A DNA stretch of 64,000 bases from positions 1-64,000 of the forward strand of contig NZ_AJLN01000097.1 of the NCBI RefSeq assembly GCF_000317285.1, read 5' to 3'. Under the pieces are notes generated by a model. It was not told where the DNA came from. It was given only the letters and a program-made list of their open reading frames with translations, and ran no database searches. Of this stretch, positions 26,282 to 34,337 are shown one piece after another. Position 1 is the stretch's first letter; every line of letters begins with the position of its first letter. The position numbers were made by a program, and so were the translations under genes. This DNA is from Chlorogloeopsis fritschii PCC 6912. Its GTDB lineage: Bacteria; Cyanobacteriota; Cyanobacteriia; Cyanobacteriales; Nostocaceae.

Positions 26282-28537
26282 ATGGTACAAGTTAAGGTGG
26301 GTTTACCATCCTCCGCAAGTCAATTGTCTCAAGTGACAGCGGCTCAAAAGAATGGGAAAGCTCATTTAGTCGAACTCAACACACACTCACGCACCCATCT
26401 TCCGAAAGTTACTCACAGTGTTGTTCATGCCATTACAGGCAGAATCCGCTTGCAAGTGCCGCGCTTGCGCTACGATCCTGGCTATGCACAGCGCCTCCAA
26501 ATTCTGCTAGAAGCAGATGCACTAGTTACAAGTATCCGGCTCAAGCCTGCGGCAGCCTCGGTTGCTATTACTTACAACCCCAAAAAAGTTTCAGAATTCA
26601 AGTTACGCCATCATCTCAGCCATTTAATCCAGGCGGCTGGTGAGCTTGTTGTTCTCAAATCTGCAACACTGCAAACAACGGAACAAACAGAGAAATTTTG
26701 GCCGGGAGTACAACTTTCTGGTGCTATTACCACCTTAGCCGTGTTGGGTGGGCCTTTGGGATTACCCATTCCATCAATGTTGATGGTAGGAACCATTACT
26801 CTTGCTACATTGCCAATTTTCCAACGCGCTTGGAAGGGAATAATTGTAGAGCGAAAACTGAATATAGACTTTTTGGATTTGATTGCGATCGCCATTACCA
26901 CCTTCCAAGGTCAATTTATCACGCCAGCATTGATGCTGAGTTTAATTGAGATTGGCGAGAAGATACGCGATCGCACAGCTCGTTCATCGGCACAGCAAAC
27001 CCTGGATCTATTAAGTTCTTTAGGGCAGTTAGTGTGGGTAGAACGAGACGGCGAGAAGCAACAAATTTCCATCCAAGAAGTACAGTGTGGGGATACAGTC
27101 ATTGTCTATCCCGGAGAACAAGTACCCGTTGACGGTATAATCCTGCGAGGTAAAGCGCTGCTAGATGAGCAAAAACTAACTGGCGAATCCGTGCCTGTTT
27201 TCAAAACCAAGGGGCAACAAGTATTTGCTTCTACCTTAGTGCGGGAAGGAAGAATTTATATCCTGGCAGAAGGAATCGGCAACGATACTAAGGCTGGGAA
27301 AAGCTTGCAGTTATTACAACAAGCCCCAGTTCACGATACCCGGATGGGGAACGATGCGGTGAAAATTGCCGAGAAAGCAGTATTGCCAACTTTGTTACTA
27401 GGAGGGGCAGTACTTGCCATAACCCGCAACCCGGCGCGTGCAGCTAGTATTCTCAGCCTCGATTTTGCGACTGGGATTCGAGTGTCTGTGCCGACAGCAG
27501 TTTTGGCAGCACTTACCCATGCAGCCCAGCGTGGTGTTCTGATTCGCAGTGGCAGAGCGTTAGAGCTACTAGCACAGGTAGATACTGTCGTCTTTGATAA
27601 AACAGGCACCTTAACTAAAGGTGAAGCAGCAGTAGTCAGGGTTGAGAGTTTCAATCCAGCAATTTCAAGTATGCGGGTACTGCAACTAGCAGCTACCGCC
27701 GAACAGCGTTTGACTCATCCAGTTGCAGAGGCAGTCATGCGTTATGCCGAAACACACAACGTAGAAATTTTGCCGCGTAGCAAGTGGGATTATCAACTTG
27801 GCTTGGGCGTACAAGCAGAGATTGATGGAGAGCTTGTTTATGTAGGCAGCAAGCGTTTTCTGCGTCACAAAAATGTGGATCTGTCGGGATTAGAAGGAAA
27901 ACACAAACCCGCTTCTGCAATTTATGTTGCCACCAACGGCGAACTTCAAGGTATAATAGAATATTGTGACTTGCTCCGTCCTGAAAGCCGGGAAGTCATT
28001 AACACACTGTTGACGGTCGAGGGTGTAGAAGTGCACATGCTCACCGGAGACAACAAGCGCACTGCTAGCACTGTAGCCGCGCAACTTGGTATTAGCCCAA
28101 GTAATACCCACGCAGAAGCATTTCCCGAACAAAAAGCAACAGTTGTACGCGAATTGCACGAGCAAGGAAAGACTGTTGCATTCGTTGGCGATGGTATCAA
28201 TGATTCGCCAGCTTTAGCCTACGCCGATGTTTCTGTATCTTTTGCCAACGGTTCCGATATTGCCCGTGAAACAGCTGACTTAGTGCTGATGAAGAATGAC
28301 TTGCATGGTTTATTGGAAGCGATCGCGATCGCCCGCCAAACCAAGCAATTGGTTCAGCAAAACACGGGTATTGTTGCCATTCCCAACCTAGCTGCATTGG
28401 CGATCGCCGTTTTCTTCGGCTTAAATCCCCTCGCAGCAACGGTAGTCAACAATGGCTCCACAGTGGTTGCAGGAGTAAACGGTTTGCGTCCTGTTTTGAA
28501 AAGCCGCAAAATAAAAACTCTACCAGCAGTAAGATGA
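26282..28537 (+). CDS. P1B-type (HMA-like domain) P-type ATPase lacking the CPC motif
   Basis: A 751-residue membrane ATPase. An N-terminal HMA-like domain (about 44-120, VVHAITGRIRLQVPR, His49) is followed by membrane helices, an actuator domain with LTGESVP, the phosphorylation site DKTGTLTKGE (Asp439), the THP locus typical of P1B pumps, MLTGDN and GDGINDSPAL. All ATPase motifs are intact. In the helix where P1B pumps have CPC/SPC, this protein reads DFATGIRVSVP (about 394-404), without cysteine, so thiol-based heavy-metal transport is unlikely. It sits between HMA-only proteins and a DUF5132 gene, all on one strand. The transported ion or lipid is unknown. Confidence 0.9.
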   Translation: MVQVKVGLPSSASQLSQVTAAQKNGKAHLVELNTHSRTHLPKVTHSVVHAITGRIRLQVPRLRYDPGYAQRLQILLEADALVTSIRLKPAAASVAITYNPKKVSEFKLRHHLSHLIQAAGELVVLKSATLQTTEQTEKFWPGVQLSGAITTLAVLGGPLGLPIPSMLMVGTITLATLPIFQRAWKGIIVERKLNIDFLDLIAIAITTFQGQFITPALMLSLIEIGEKIRDRTARSSAQQTLDLLSSLGQLVWVERDGEKQQISIQEVQCGDTVIVYPGEQVPVDGIILRGKALLDEQKLTGESVPVFKTKGQQVFASTLVREGRIYILAEGIGNDTKAGKSLQLLQQAPVHDTRMGNDAVKIAEKAVLPTLLLGGAVLAITRNPARAASILSLDFATGIRVSVPTAVLAALTHAAQRGVLIRSGRALELLAQVDTVVFDKTGTLTKGEAAVVRVESFNPAISSMRVLQLAATAEQRLTHPVAEAVMRYAETHNVEILPRSKWDYQLGLGVQAEIDGELVYVGSKRFLRHKNVDLSGLEGKHKPASAIYVATNGELQGIIEYCDLLRPESREVINTLLTVEGVEVHMLTGDNKRTASTVAAQLGISPSNTHAEAFPEQKATVVRELHEQGKTVAFVGDGINDSPALAYADVSVSFANGSDIARETADLVLMKNDLHGLLEAIAIARQTKQLVQQNTGIVAIPNLAALAIAVFFGLNPLAATVVNNGSTVVAGVNGLRPVLKSRKIKTLPAVR

Positions 28538-28608
28538 GATATCTATCTTTACTGACATATGATAGAGAGTTTTAGTGGAATTTACTGATTTACGTGAGGT
28601 AAAGAATT

Positions 28609-28905
28609 ATGGCACCCAAAATAACTGACTTTGTTGAAGAAGCTGGCGCACCTGGAATTATAGCCGGTATTGGTGCAGTCCTTTTAGCACCTGTAGTAAT
28701 TCCAGTCGTAGCTGGAGTAGGTAAACCCATAGCCAAAACCCTGATTAAAGGTGGAATTAGCATCTACGAAAAGAGCAGAGGAGCCTTTGCAGAGTTGGGT
28801 GAAACCTGGGAAGACATTGTCGCTGAAGCAAGAGCAGAACTCGCCGAAGCAAAGCAACTGCCAGCCGTTGAAGCTGGTGTTGATAATGGAGACAATGGAG
28901 CCTAA
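28609..28905 (+). CDS. DUF5132 domain protein (copy 2)
   Basis: A 98-residue protein with the same build as the one at 6100-6387: a glycine-rich hydrophobic stretch (about 14-50, containing AGVGKPIAKTLIKGG) that looks like a membrane glycine zipper, then a helix with GETWEDIVAEARAELAE. It starts 71 bp after the P-type ATPase gene on the same strand and is followed by the next HMA-like gene, suggesting it works with the pump. A palindrome close to the one after copy 1 lies downstream at 28942-28962. Function unknown. Confidence 0.8.
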   Translation: MAPKITDFVEEAGAPGIIAGIGAVLLAPVVIPVVAGVGKPIAKTLIKGGISIYEKSRGAFAELGETWEDIVAEARAELAEAKQLPAVEAGVDNGDNGA

Positions 28906-28941
28906 ACTTCAACAACCATAGCTGTGAATTTTTAATCGCTG

Positions 28942-28962
28942 GGATGGGTAAATTACCCGTCC
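28942..28962 (+). terminator. hairpin after DUF5132 copy 2
   Basis: GGATGGGTAAATTACCCGTCC forms a seven-pair stem with one G-T wobble, followed by TCAAAATT rather than a strong T run. It matches the hairpin after copy 1 (6008-6028) in sequence. It may be a weak terminator or a processing hairpin. Confidence 0.5.
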
Positions 28963-29030
28963 TCAAAATTATAATTCAGGCAATGGATTCTGAATTTGGA
29001 TTTTTGAGAGAGCATTTTAGCTCTAGTTTT

Positions 29031-29055
29031 CGTTACTAGGTTTAACCTGGTAACG
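29031..29055. repeat. CGTTACCAGGTT-type palindrome
   Basis: A 25-bp near-palindrome (CGTTACTAGG...CCTGGTAACG) belonging to the family also found at 44770, 53243, 53284, 55300 and 62905. It lies in the 5' leader of the following HMA-like gene. Confidence 0.8.
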
Positions 29056-29073
29056 AGAATTTATTGAATTCTG

Positions 29074-29703
29074 ATGAAATTTGTAATTGCTAAGGAGAGT
29101 GGTGACGTGTGGAAAAATGGTTATGGCAACCTTAGCTACATCTCAAAAAGTATGCAGGAAACAGCCTTAGAAAAGCCATCTAAACCAATATTGACAAAAG
29201 TTGTAAGTAATACTCCAGGGCGGTTGCGTTTGAGAGTTGCTCAACCCCAACGTTGCAAAGCGAAAATGCAACATATGGTCAAAATTTTAGAAGCCCAGCC
29301 TAACATTAGTCAGGTACGGATGAATTCTCATAACGGAAGTATTACTATCCAGCATGATGGTAATGAGGATAGCCTCAAAAATGTTGTCACTACATTACAG
29401 GATTTAGGCGTAATTTTCGCTGATATTGCAGGTTTTGCTGAAACTAGAGGAGGAAAATCTGAAGTAGCAGCAGAAGTATCCGATGTAGTTGTCGATTTGA
29501 ATAGACGAGTCAAAGAAGCAACCAACGGTGTAGTAGATCTGCGCTTCCTTTTTCCTTTAGGACTTGCTACGCTTTCAATTCGACAGTTAGTTGCTAAGGG
29601 ACTGCAATTAGAAATAATTCCCTGGTATGTTTTGGCATGGTATGCCTTTGATAGTTTTATTAAATTGCACGGTACAAATCAATCCCAGTCTACAAATGAG
29701 TAA
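29074..29703 (+). CDS. Membrane protein with one HMA-like (CoBaHMA-type) domain
   Basis: A 209-residue protein: HMA-like domain at about 40-115, starting VVSNTPGRLRLRV, where the signature His is replaced by Asn46 but GR-x-R-x-R is kept, and a hydrophobic C-terminus (about 155-200, LRFLFPLGLATLSIRQLV and IIPWYVLAWYAF) likely forming two membrane segments. There is no CxxC. An internal Met at 29152 could be the true start. This is the last HMA gene of the cluster; a dihydroxyacetone kinase subunit gene follows after 72 bp. Function unknown; the C-terminus suggests it is anchored in the membrane near the ATPase. Confidence 0.75.
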   Translation: MKFVIAKESGDVWKNGYGNLSYISKSMQETALEKPSKPILTKVVSNTPGRLRLRVAQPQRCKAKMQHMVKILEAQPNISQVRMNSHNGSITIQHDGNEDSLKNVVTTLQDLGVIFADIAGFAETRGGKSEVAAEVSDVVVDLNRRVKEATNGVVDLRFLFPLGLATLSIRQLVAKGLQLEIIPWYVLAWYAFDSFIKLHGTNQSQSTNE

Positions 29704-29775
29704 AACTGATGCCTCCCAAATAGAGTAACTTGAAAGCAGGAAGGAAGTATAACCTTCAAAAGGGAGGGCGAGAGG

Positions 29776-30849
29776 ATGAAAAAACTAATCAACAAGCCAG
29801 AAGACTTTGTGCGCGAAAGTTTAGAAGGCATGGTAGCGGCTCATCCAGATTTAATCAAGGTAAATTTTGATCCCAACTTTGTCTATCGTGCTGATGCACC
29901 CATCAAAGGCAAGGTAGCAATTATTTCTGGAGGTGGTAGCGGGCACGAGCCAATGCACACTGGTTTTGTGGGGATGGGAATGCTCGATGCTGCTTGCCCT
30001 GGAGAAGTATTCACTTCACCCACCCCCGATCAGATGCTAGCTGCGGCGAAGGCTATGGATGGTGGCTCTGGTATTTTATACATCGTCAAAAATTATTCTG
30101 GCGATGTGATGAATTTTGAGATGGCAACCGAGTTAGCCGAGAGTGAGGGTATCCGGGTGCTGAATATTTTAATTGATGATGACGTAGCGGTAAAAGATAG
30201 TCTTTATACGCAAGGGCGTCGTGGTGTCGGAACTACAGTACTAGCAGAAAAAATTTGTGGAGCCGCAGCCGAGCAAGGATACGACTTGCAGCAGATCGCT
30301 AATTTGTGCAGGCGAGTTAACCTGAACGGAAAGAGTATGGGCGTGGCATTAACTTCCTGCACCGTACCCGCCAAAGGTACGCCGACATTTGAGCTTAGTC
30401 ATCAAGAAATCGAAATGGGTATCGGCATTCACGGTGAACCCGGAAGAGAGCGCATGAGTATAAAATCAGCAAATGAGATAGCTGAGATGTTGGCGCTATC
30501 GATTATTGAAGATAAATCCTATAATCGTACAGTACGGGAGTGGGATGACAATAAAGGCGAATGGGTGGATGTAGAACTAATAGATCCAGCTTTTGCAAAA
30601 GGCGATCGCGTGCTAGCTTTTGTGAATAGTATGGGTGGCACTCCTGTTTCCGAACTTTATATTATTTACCGCAAACTAGCAGAAATTTGTCAAAAGCATG
30701 GATTGCAAATAGTACGAAACTTGATTGGTGCTTATATAACTTCCTTGGAAATGCAAGGTTGTTCAATTACCCTACTCAAGCTCGATGATGAAATGATTCG
30801 GCTGTGGGATGCACCTGTTAAAACACCAAGTTGGCGATGGGGAATTTAG
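29776..30849 (+). CDS. dhaK: Dihydroxyacetone kinase subunit DhaK
   Basis: A 357-residue DhaK domain protein. It has the family start [17 protein letters not shown], the [14 protein letters not shown] substrate loop and the catalytic His in the [10 protein letters not shown] block, where dihydroxyacetone is bound covalently. DhaK binds the substrate; phosphorylation needs a DhaL subunit (plus DhaM in PTS-type systems), and neither is adjacent here. A strong purine-rich ribosome site (GGGAGGGCGAGAGG) precedes the ATG. It is followed by the 2'-5' RNA ligase-like gene after 4 bp. Confidence 0.9.
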   Translation: MKKLINKPEDFVRESLEGMVAAHPDLIKVNFDPNFVYRADAPIKGKVAIISGGGSGHEPMHTGFVGMGMLDAACPGEVFTSPTPDQMLAAAKAMDGGSGILYIVKNYSGDVMNFEMATELAESEGIRVLNILIDDDVAVKDSLYTQGRRGVGTTVLAEKICGAAAEQGYDLQQIANLCRRVNLNGKSMGVALTSCTVPAKGTPTFELSHQEIEMGIGIHGEPGRERMSIKSANEIAEMLALSIIEDKSYNRTVREWDDNKGEWVDVELIDPAFAKGDRVLAFVNSMGGTPVSELYIIYRKLAEICQKHGLQIVRNLIGAYITSLEMQGCSITLLKLDDEMIRLWDAPVKTPSWRWGI

Positions 30850-30853
30850 GGTT

Positions 30854-31429
30854 ATGCAGAAAACACAACACCTCTTTTTCATCGCCCTGCTACCACCACA
30901 AGAAATTCAAGACTACGCCAACCAAATTAAGCAATACTTTGCAGATAAGTACGCTAGTCGGCACGCCCAAAAATCTCCACCTCATATTACCCTGCAACCA
31001 CCTTTTGAATGGGCAGATGAAAACGTGCCAGCATTAGAAGAATGTTTGCAAGAATTTGCCAGTCAGCACAAGGCAGTAGCAATTACCCTAAATGGTTATG
31101 CTGCCTTTGTACCTCGTGTCATATATATTAATGTAGTTAGAAGTCCAGAACTCCTGGCTTTGCAAGCTAATTTAATGGCGCATCTAGAAAGCAAACTGGG
31201 AATTTTTGATAAAGTTTCTAAAACTCGCCCCTTTGCTCCCCACATGACAGTGGCATTTAAAGACTTAACAAAACAGAACTTTAAAGCTGCTTGGCCAGAA
31301 TTTGAAAAGCGGGAGTTTTATTTTGAGTTTACTGCAAACAGTTTAACGTTATTGTTTCACGACGGCAAGCGCTGGAATATTAAAAGCGAGTTTCCCTTTG
31401 CTCAGAACGAAAAGGCGATCGCCTCTTAA
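30854..31429 (+). CDS. 2'-5' RNA ligase/cyclic phosphodiesterase family protein (LigT-like)
   Basis: A 191-residue member of the 2H phosphoesterase superfamily. Both HxT signatures are present, in PPHITLQPP near residue 45 and FAPHMTVAF near residue 130, which together form the active site acting on 2'-5' or 2',3'-cyclic phosphate bonds. The start at 30854, 4 bp after the dhaK stop, is preferred to an upstream ATG at 30809 inside dhaK. The 3' end overlaps the convergent kinase gene by 4 bp. The substrate is unknown. Confidence 0.85.
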   Translation: MQKTQHLFFIALLPPQEIQDYANQIKQYFADKYASRHAQKSPPHITLQPPFEWADENVPALEECLQEFASQHKAVAITLNGYAAFVPRVIYINVVRSPELLALQANLMAHLESKLGIFDKVSKTRPFAPHMTVAFKDLTKQNFKAAWPEFEKREFYFEFTANSLTLLFHDGKRWNIKSEFPFAQNEKAIAS

Positions 31430-32400
31430 ATTTCCTTTTCACCTACTAACTTCTTTAACGCCAATAAACAAGCCCCATAAGCAGGTTCATGCCTTGGTAA
31501 AATCACCTTCACGGCAGGAAATTTTGTGACAATAGATGCTGTAAATCTTTCCCGCATCTTGCATTTACTTTGCCACACACTTCCTGTTGTTACTATTTCG
31601 ATAAATTCCCTTGGGCTAAAAATAGCATTTATAACTGTAGAAGTAGCTTGAACTAGTTCTTCTACAGCCTCATTAATAATTTTATTTGCTACTTCATCTC
31701 CTTCTGCGGCTGCAACATCAATAATTGGTGCCAAAGCCGCTATTTCTTTCACACCCCATCCTCGTTGATAGATTACTTCTATTAAATCTTCTATGTTTGA
31801 TAAACCAAGATGTTGCTTCAAATCTTCTATAATTCTCGTTGACATCTCACGCCCATCATAAGATTTTAATGCAGCTTGCATACCAGCCACAGCAATTTTA
31901 TAGGCGCTACCTTCATCCCCTAAAATATAACCCCAACCACCAACTCGCTTAGTTACTCCCTGAGAATTTCGCCCAAAAACTATAGAACCTGTTCCTGCGG
32001 CAACTACAATTCCAACATCATTACCAATTCCGCCTACTAGAGCAATCAGAGCATCATTACAAATCACGATATTAGATAGACTTACTGCCCAATGAATAGG
32101 TAAAAATTGACTAATTTTTAACTCTTCAAAAATATTTTTTACTACTTCATTATCTTGAGAACGACCTACACCAGCTAAACCAAAGCAAATAGCTTCAATT
32201 TTAATAGTATCTGTTAACTTTAATCCTTCAATTACGGCTGCGTTAACTGCACATTGAATTGATGTTAAAGCTGCTTCAACACCGATGCTTTGATAATTAG
32301 ATGCTCCAGCTTCACCACGTCCTAAAACTTTTCCAGAGCCATTCATCAAGATACAGACTGTTTTACTTCCTCCACCATCTATGCCTAACACATAACTCAT
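31426..32400 (-). CDS. BadF/BadG-family ATPase, probable N-acetylglucosamine kinase
   Basis: A 324-residue sugar-kinase-fold protein of the ASKHA superfamily. It starts YVLGIDGGGSKTVCILMN with the phosphate-1 loop, then has VVAAGTGSIVFGRN (phosphate 2) and GGWGYILGDEGSAY, the signature of the BadF/BadG/NAGK group. This branch includes GlcNAc kinases. It begins 1 bp after the stop of an AmpG-like permease gene, so the two are translationally close. I infer phosphorylation of an amino sugar recovered from cell-wall turnover; the substrate is not proven. Confidence 0.8.
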   Translation of the reverse strand: MSYVLGIDGGGSKTVCILMNGSGKVLGRGEAGASNYQSIGVEAALTSIQCAVNAAVIEGLKLTDTIKIEAICFGLAGVGRSQDNEVVKNIFEELKISQFLPIHWAVSLSNIVICNDALIALVGGIGNDVGIVVAAGTGSIVFGRNSQGVTKRVGGWGYILGDEGSAYKIAVAGMQAALKSYDGREMSTRIIEDLKQHLGLSNIEDLIEVIYQRGWGVKEIAALAPIIDVAAAEGDEVANKIINEAVEELVQATSTVINAIFSPREFIEIVTTGSVWQSKCKMRERFTASIVTKFPAVKVILPRHEPAYGACLLALKKLVGEKEI

Positions 32401-32401
32401 A

Positions 32402-33664
32402 TTACTTGTTGGTTCCTTCCTTTAAAGGAATAAACAACATAGAAATCATCCCAGGAATTGTGAATAAACAAACTAAAATAAAAAATATAGGATATCCGAC
32501 TGCTTGTTGAAGATAACCACTAATTAATCCGGGTAACATCATTCCTAAAGACATAATGCCTGTCGAGATAGCAAAATGAGAGGTTTTATATTCACCTTGG
32601 GAAATATACATTAAGTACACGCTAAAGGCTGTAAATCCAAAACCATATCCAAATTGTTCTAAAGAAACCAATGGATATATCAATGTCAACGAAGGTTGAG
32701 TATAAGCCATATATACATAAAAAATATTAGGTAAATTCATAGCTATAGCCATAGGCCAAAGGCATTTTTTTAATCCGTATTTGGAAATAACTGTACCTCC
32801 TAAAACACCTCCTAAAATTAGAGAAATGACTCCAAAAGTACCATAAACTAAACCTACATCTGATGTTGATAAACCTAGCCCCCCAGCTTCTAGTTTATCT
32901 AATAAAAATAAAGACGCCATCTTAACCAGCATTGCTTCACCAAATCTATAGAGTAAGATAAATGCTAAAATAGCTATAATCTTTTCTTGAGTAAAATATG
33001 AGGTAAATATCTTTACAAAGGGGATTTTTTCTCTTGCTGTTTGCTGATGGGTAGTATCTTCATCAGGAAAGGGTAAAATTAGGCGATGAAAAATAAAAAC
33101 TATTAATAGAATTAAAGCAGCTAGACCGATAGTAAGTGACCAAGCTACAGAAATATTTGTGAGATAAACTTCTAAATTACCAGCTAAAAATACTAAAATC
33201 CCAGAACCAAAAATAACAGCTAGTCGATAAAAAAGCGAGCGAATTCCCACAAATAAAGCTTGTTGTTCTAGGTTTAAAGCAAGCAAATAAAAACCATCTG
33301 TGGCAATATCATAAGTAGCAGAAATAAATGCCCCTAAGGTTAATGCAGCTAAGGAGATAAAAAAGAAATTTGGCAGTTGTAACGAAAAAGCTACTAAAAA
33401 TAAACAAAAGAACATAGCAAATTGGCTGGTAATTATCCATGTTCTTTTGGTAGAGTAAATATCTACTACAGGCCCCCAAAACATTTTAATTACCCAAGGT
33501 AAATAAAGAAAACTTGTCCACAAGGCAATTTGAACATTATCTACACCCATTCGTTTGTAAAATATTACAGAAACAGTGTTGATAATGACATAGGGTATGC
33601 CAGAGGCAAAATATAAAGTCGGGATAAAAGTCCAAGGAGAACGAGATATGCTTCTTTGTGTCAT
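32402..33664 (-). CDS. MFS permease, AmpG-like
   Basis: A 420-residue transporter with about twelve membrane segments. The beginning (FIPTLYFASGIPYVIINTVSV) and FLYLPWVIKMFWGPVVD are typical of the AmpG/acetyl-CoA transporter branch of the major facilitator superfamily, whose bacterial members import anhydromuropeptides. The start MTQRSISRSPW at 33664 is preferred over an ATG 51 bp upstream. It precedes the sugar-kinase gene by 1 bp, forming a two-gene operon. Substrate inferred from family and neighbour only. Confidence 0.8.
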   Translation of the reverse strand: MTQRSISRSPWTFIPTLYFASGIPYVIINTVSVIFYKRMGVDNVQIALWTSFLYLPWVIKMFWGPVVDIYSTKRTWIITSQFAMFFCLFLVAFSLQLPNFFFISLAALTLGAFISATYDIATDGFYLLALNLEQQALFVGIRSLFYRLAVIFGSGILVFLAGNLEVYLTNISVAWSLTIGLAALILLIVFIFHRLILPFPDEDTTHQQTAREKIPFVKIFTSYFTQEKIIAILAFILLYRFGEAMLVKMASLFLLDKLEAGGLGLSTSDVGLVYGTFGVISLILGGVLGGTVISKYGLKKCLWPMAIAMNLPNIFYVYMAYTQPSLTLIYPLVSLEQFGYGFGFTAFSVYLMYISQGEYKTSHFAISTGIMSLGMMLPGLISGYLQQAVGYPIFFILVCLFTIPGMISMLFIPLKEGTNK

Positions 33665-33745
33665 AAATTGGCAAAGAGGCAAAGAGTGTGAAGCAGTTCT
33701 TTTATACCTTAACAACTAATTGAACACCAAGATATTTATGAATTA

Positions 33746-33780
33746 ACGAACCACAAAGTACACAAAGTACACAAAGAGAA
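33746..33780 (+). repeat. ACACAAAG dispersed heptad repeat
   Basis: AACGAACCACAAAGTACACAAAGTACACAAAGAG, upstream of the permease gene. An inverted counterpart (GTGTCCTTTGTGTCCTTTGTGGTTCGTT) lies at 34221-34260 on the other side of the GxxExxY gene, so that gene is flanked by inverted copies. Confidence 0.7.
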
Positions 33781-33823
33781 AGACACTGACGTAGGCAGTG
33801 GATGTCCGTCCCAAAGAAAGTAT

Positions 33824-34207
33824 TTAAAGGATTATGCGTTTGATGCCGTCTTTGAGAAGAGTAACGTTAAAGTTGATGAGAAGGGCGAGAGGATATCCGG
33901 TAATTTTGAGATAAGAGAGGACTTGGGCTTCATGAATTGGGGTTAAGTTTTGGACAGCTTTCAATTCCACAATTAGAGAATTCCCAACCAAAAAATCTAA
34001 TTTGCCTTCACCTACTGTACGACCCTTGTAAGTGACTACTACTGGATGCTCAAACCTATGAGGTATTCCTCGCAGCAAAAATTCTTCTTGTAGTGCCCTA
34101 TGATAAACCTCCTCCAAATATCCAGAACCCAACACTCTGTGCACTTCAATAGCGGCACCAATCACAGCATAAGCTAGTTGCTCAACCTCATCTGTTAACT
34201 GTCTCAT
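33824..34207 (-). CDS. GxxExxY protein
   Basis: A 127-residue protein of the GxxExxY family (PD-(D/E)xK-like fold). Visible: the name motif in GSGYLEEVYHRAL, then GEGKLDFLVGNSLIVELKAV with the D...E-x-K arrangement of a nuclease-like core, and a C-terminal LLKDGIKRIIL. A biological role has not been established; the fold suggests nucleic-acid binding or cleavage. The start at 34207 matches the family; the 27 upstream residues in the frame are translated heptad repeat. It is bracketed by inverted dispersed repeats, suggesting it may have been mobile. Confidence 0.8.
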   Translation of the reverse strand: MRQLTDEVEQLAYAVIGAAIEVHRVLGSGYLEEVYHRALQEEFLLRGIPHRFEHPVVVTYKGRTVGEGKLDFLVGNSLIVELKAVQNLTPIHEAQVLSYLKITGYPLALLINFNVTLLKDGIKRIIL

Positions 34208-34337
34208 CTCTACTAAATCCTTTTTTCTTCGTGTCCTTTGTGTCCTTTGTGGTTCGTTCCCATAAAACCCTCTCCAACCCTGTGGCAAAATTTATTAAAG
34301 TCCTTCTTAGAAACCTTCCACACTTAGATTTCCCAGC

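Noticed and set aside
26282-28537. copper or zinc efflux pump
   Set aside because: No CPC motif and no CxxC in the HMA domain; the usual metal ligands are missing.
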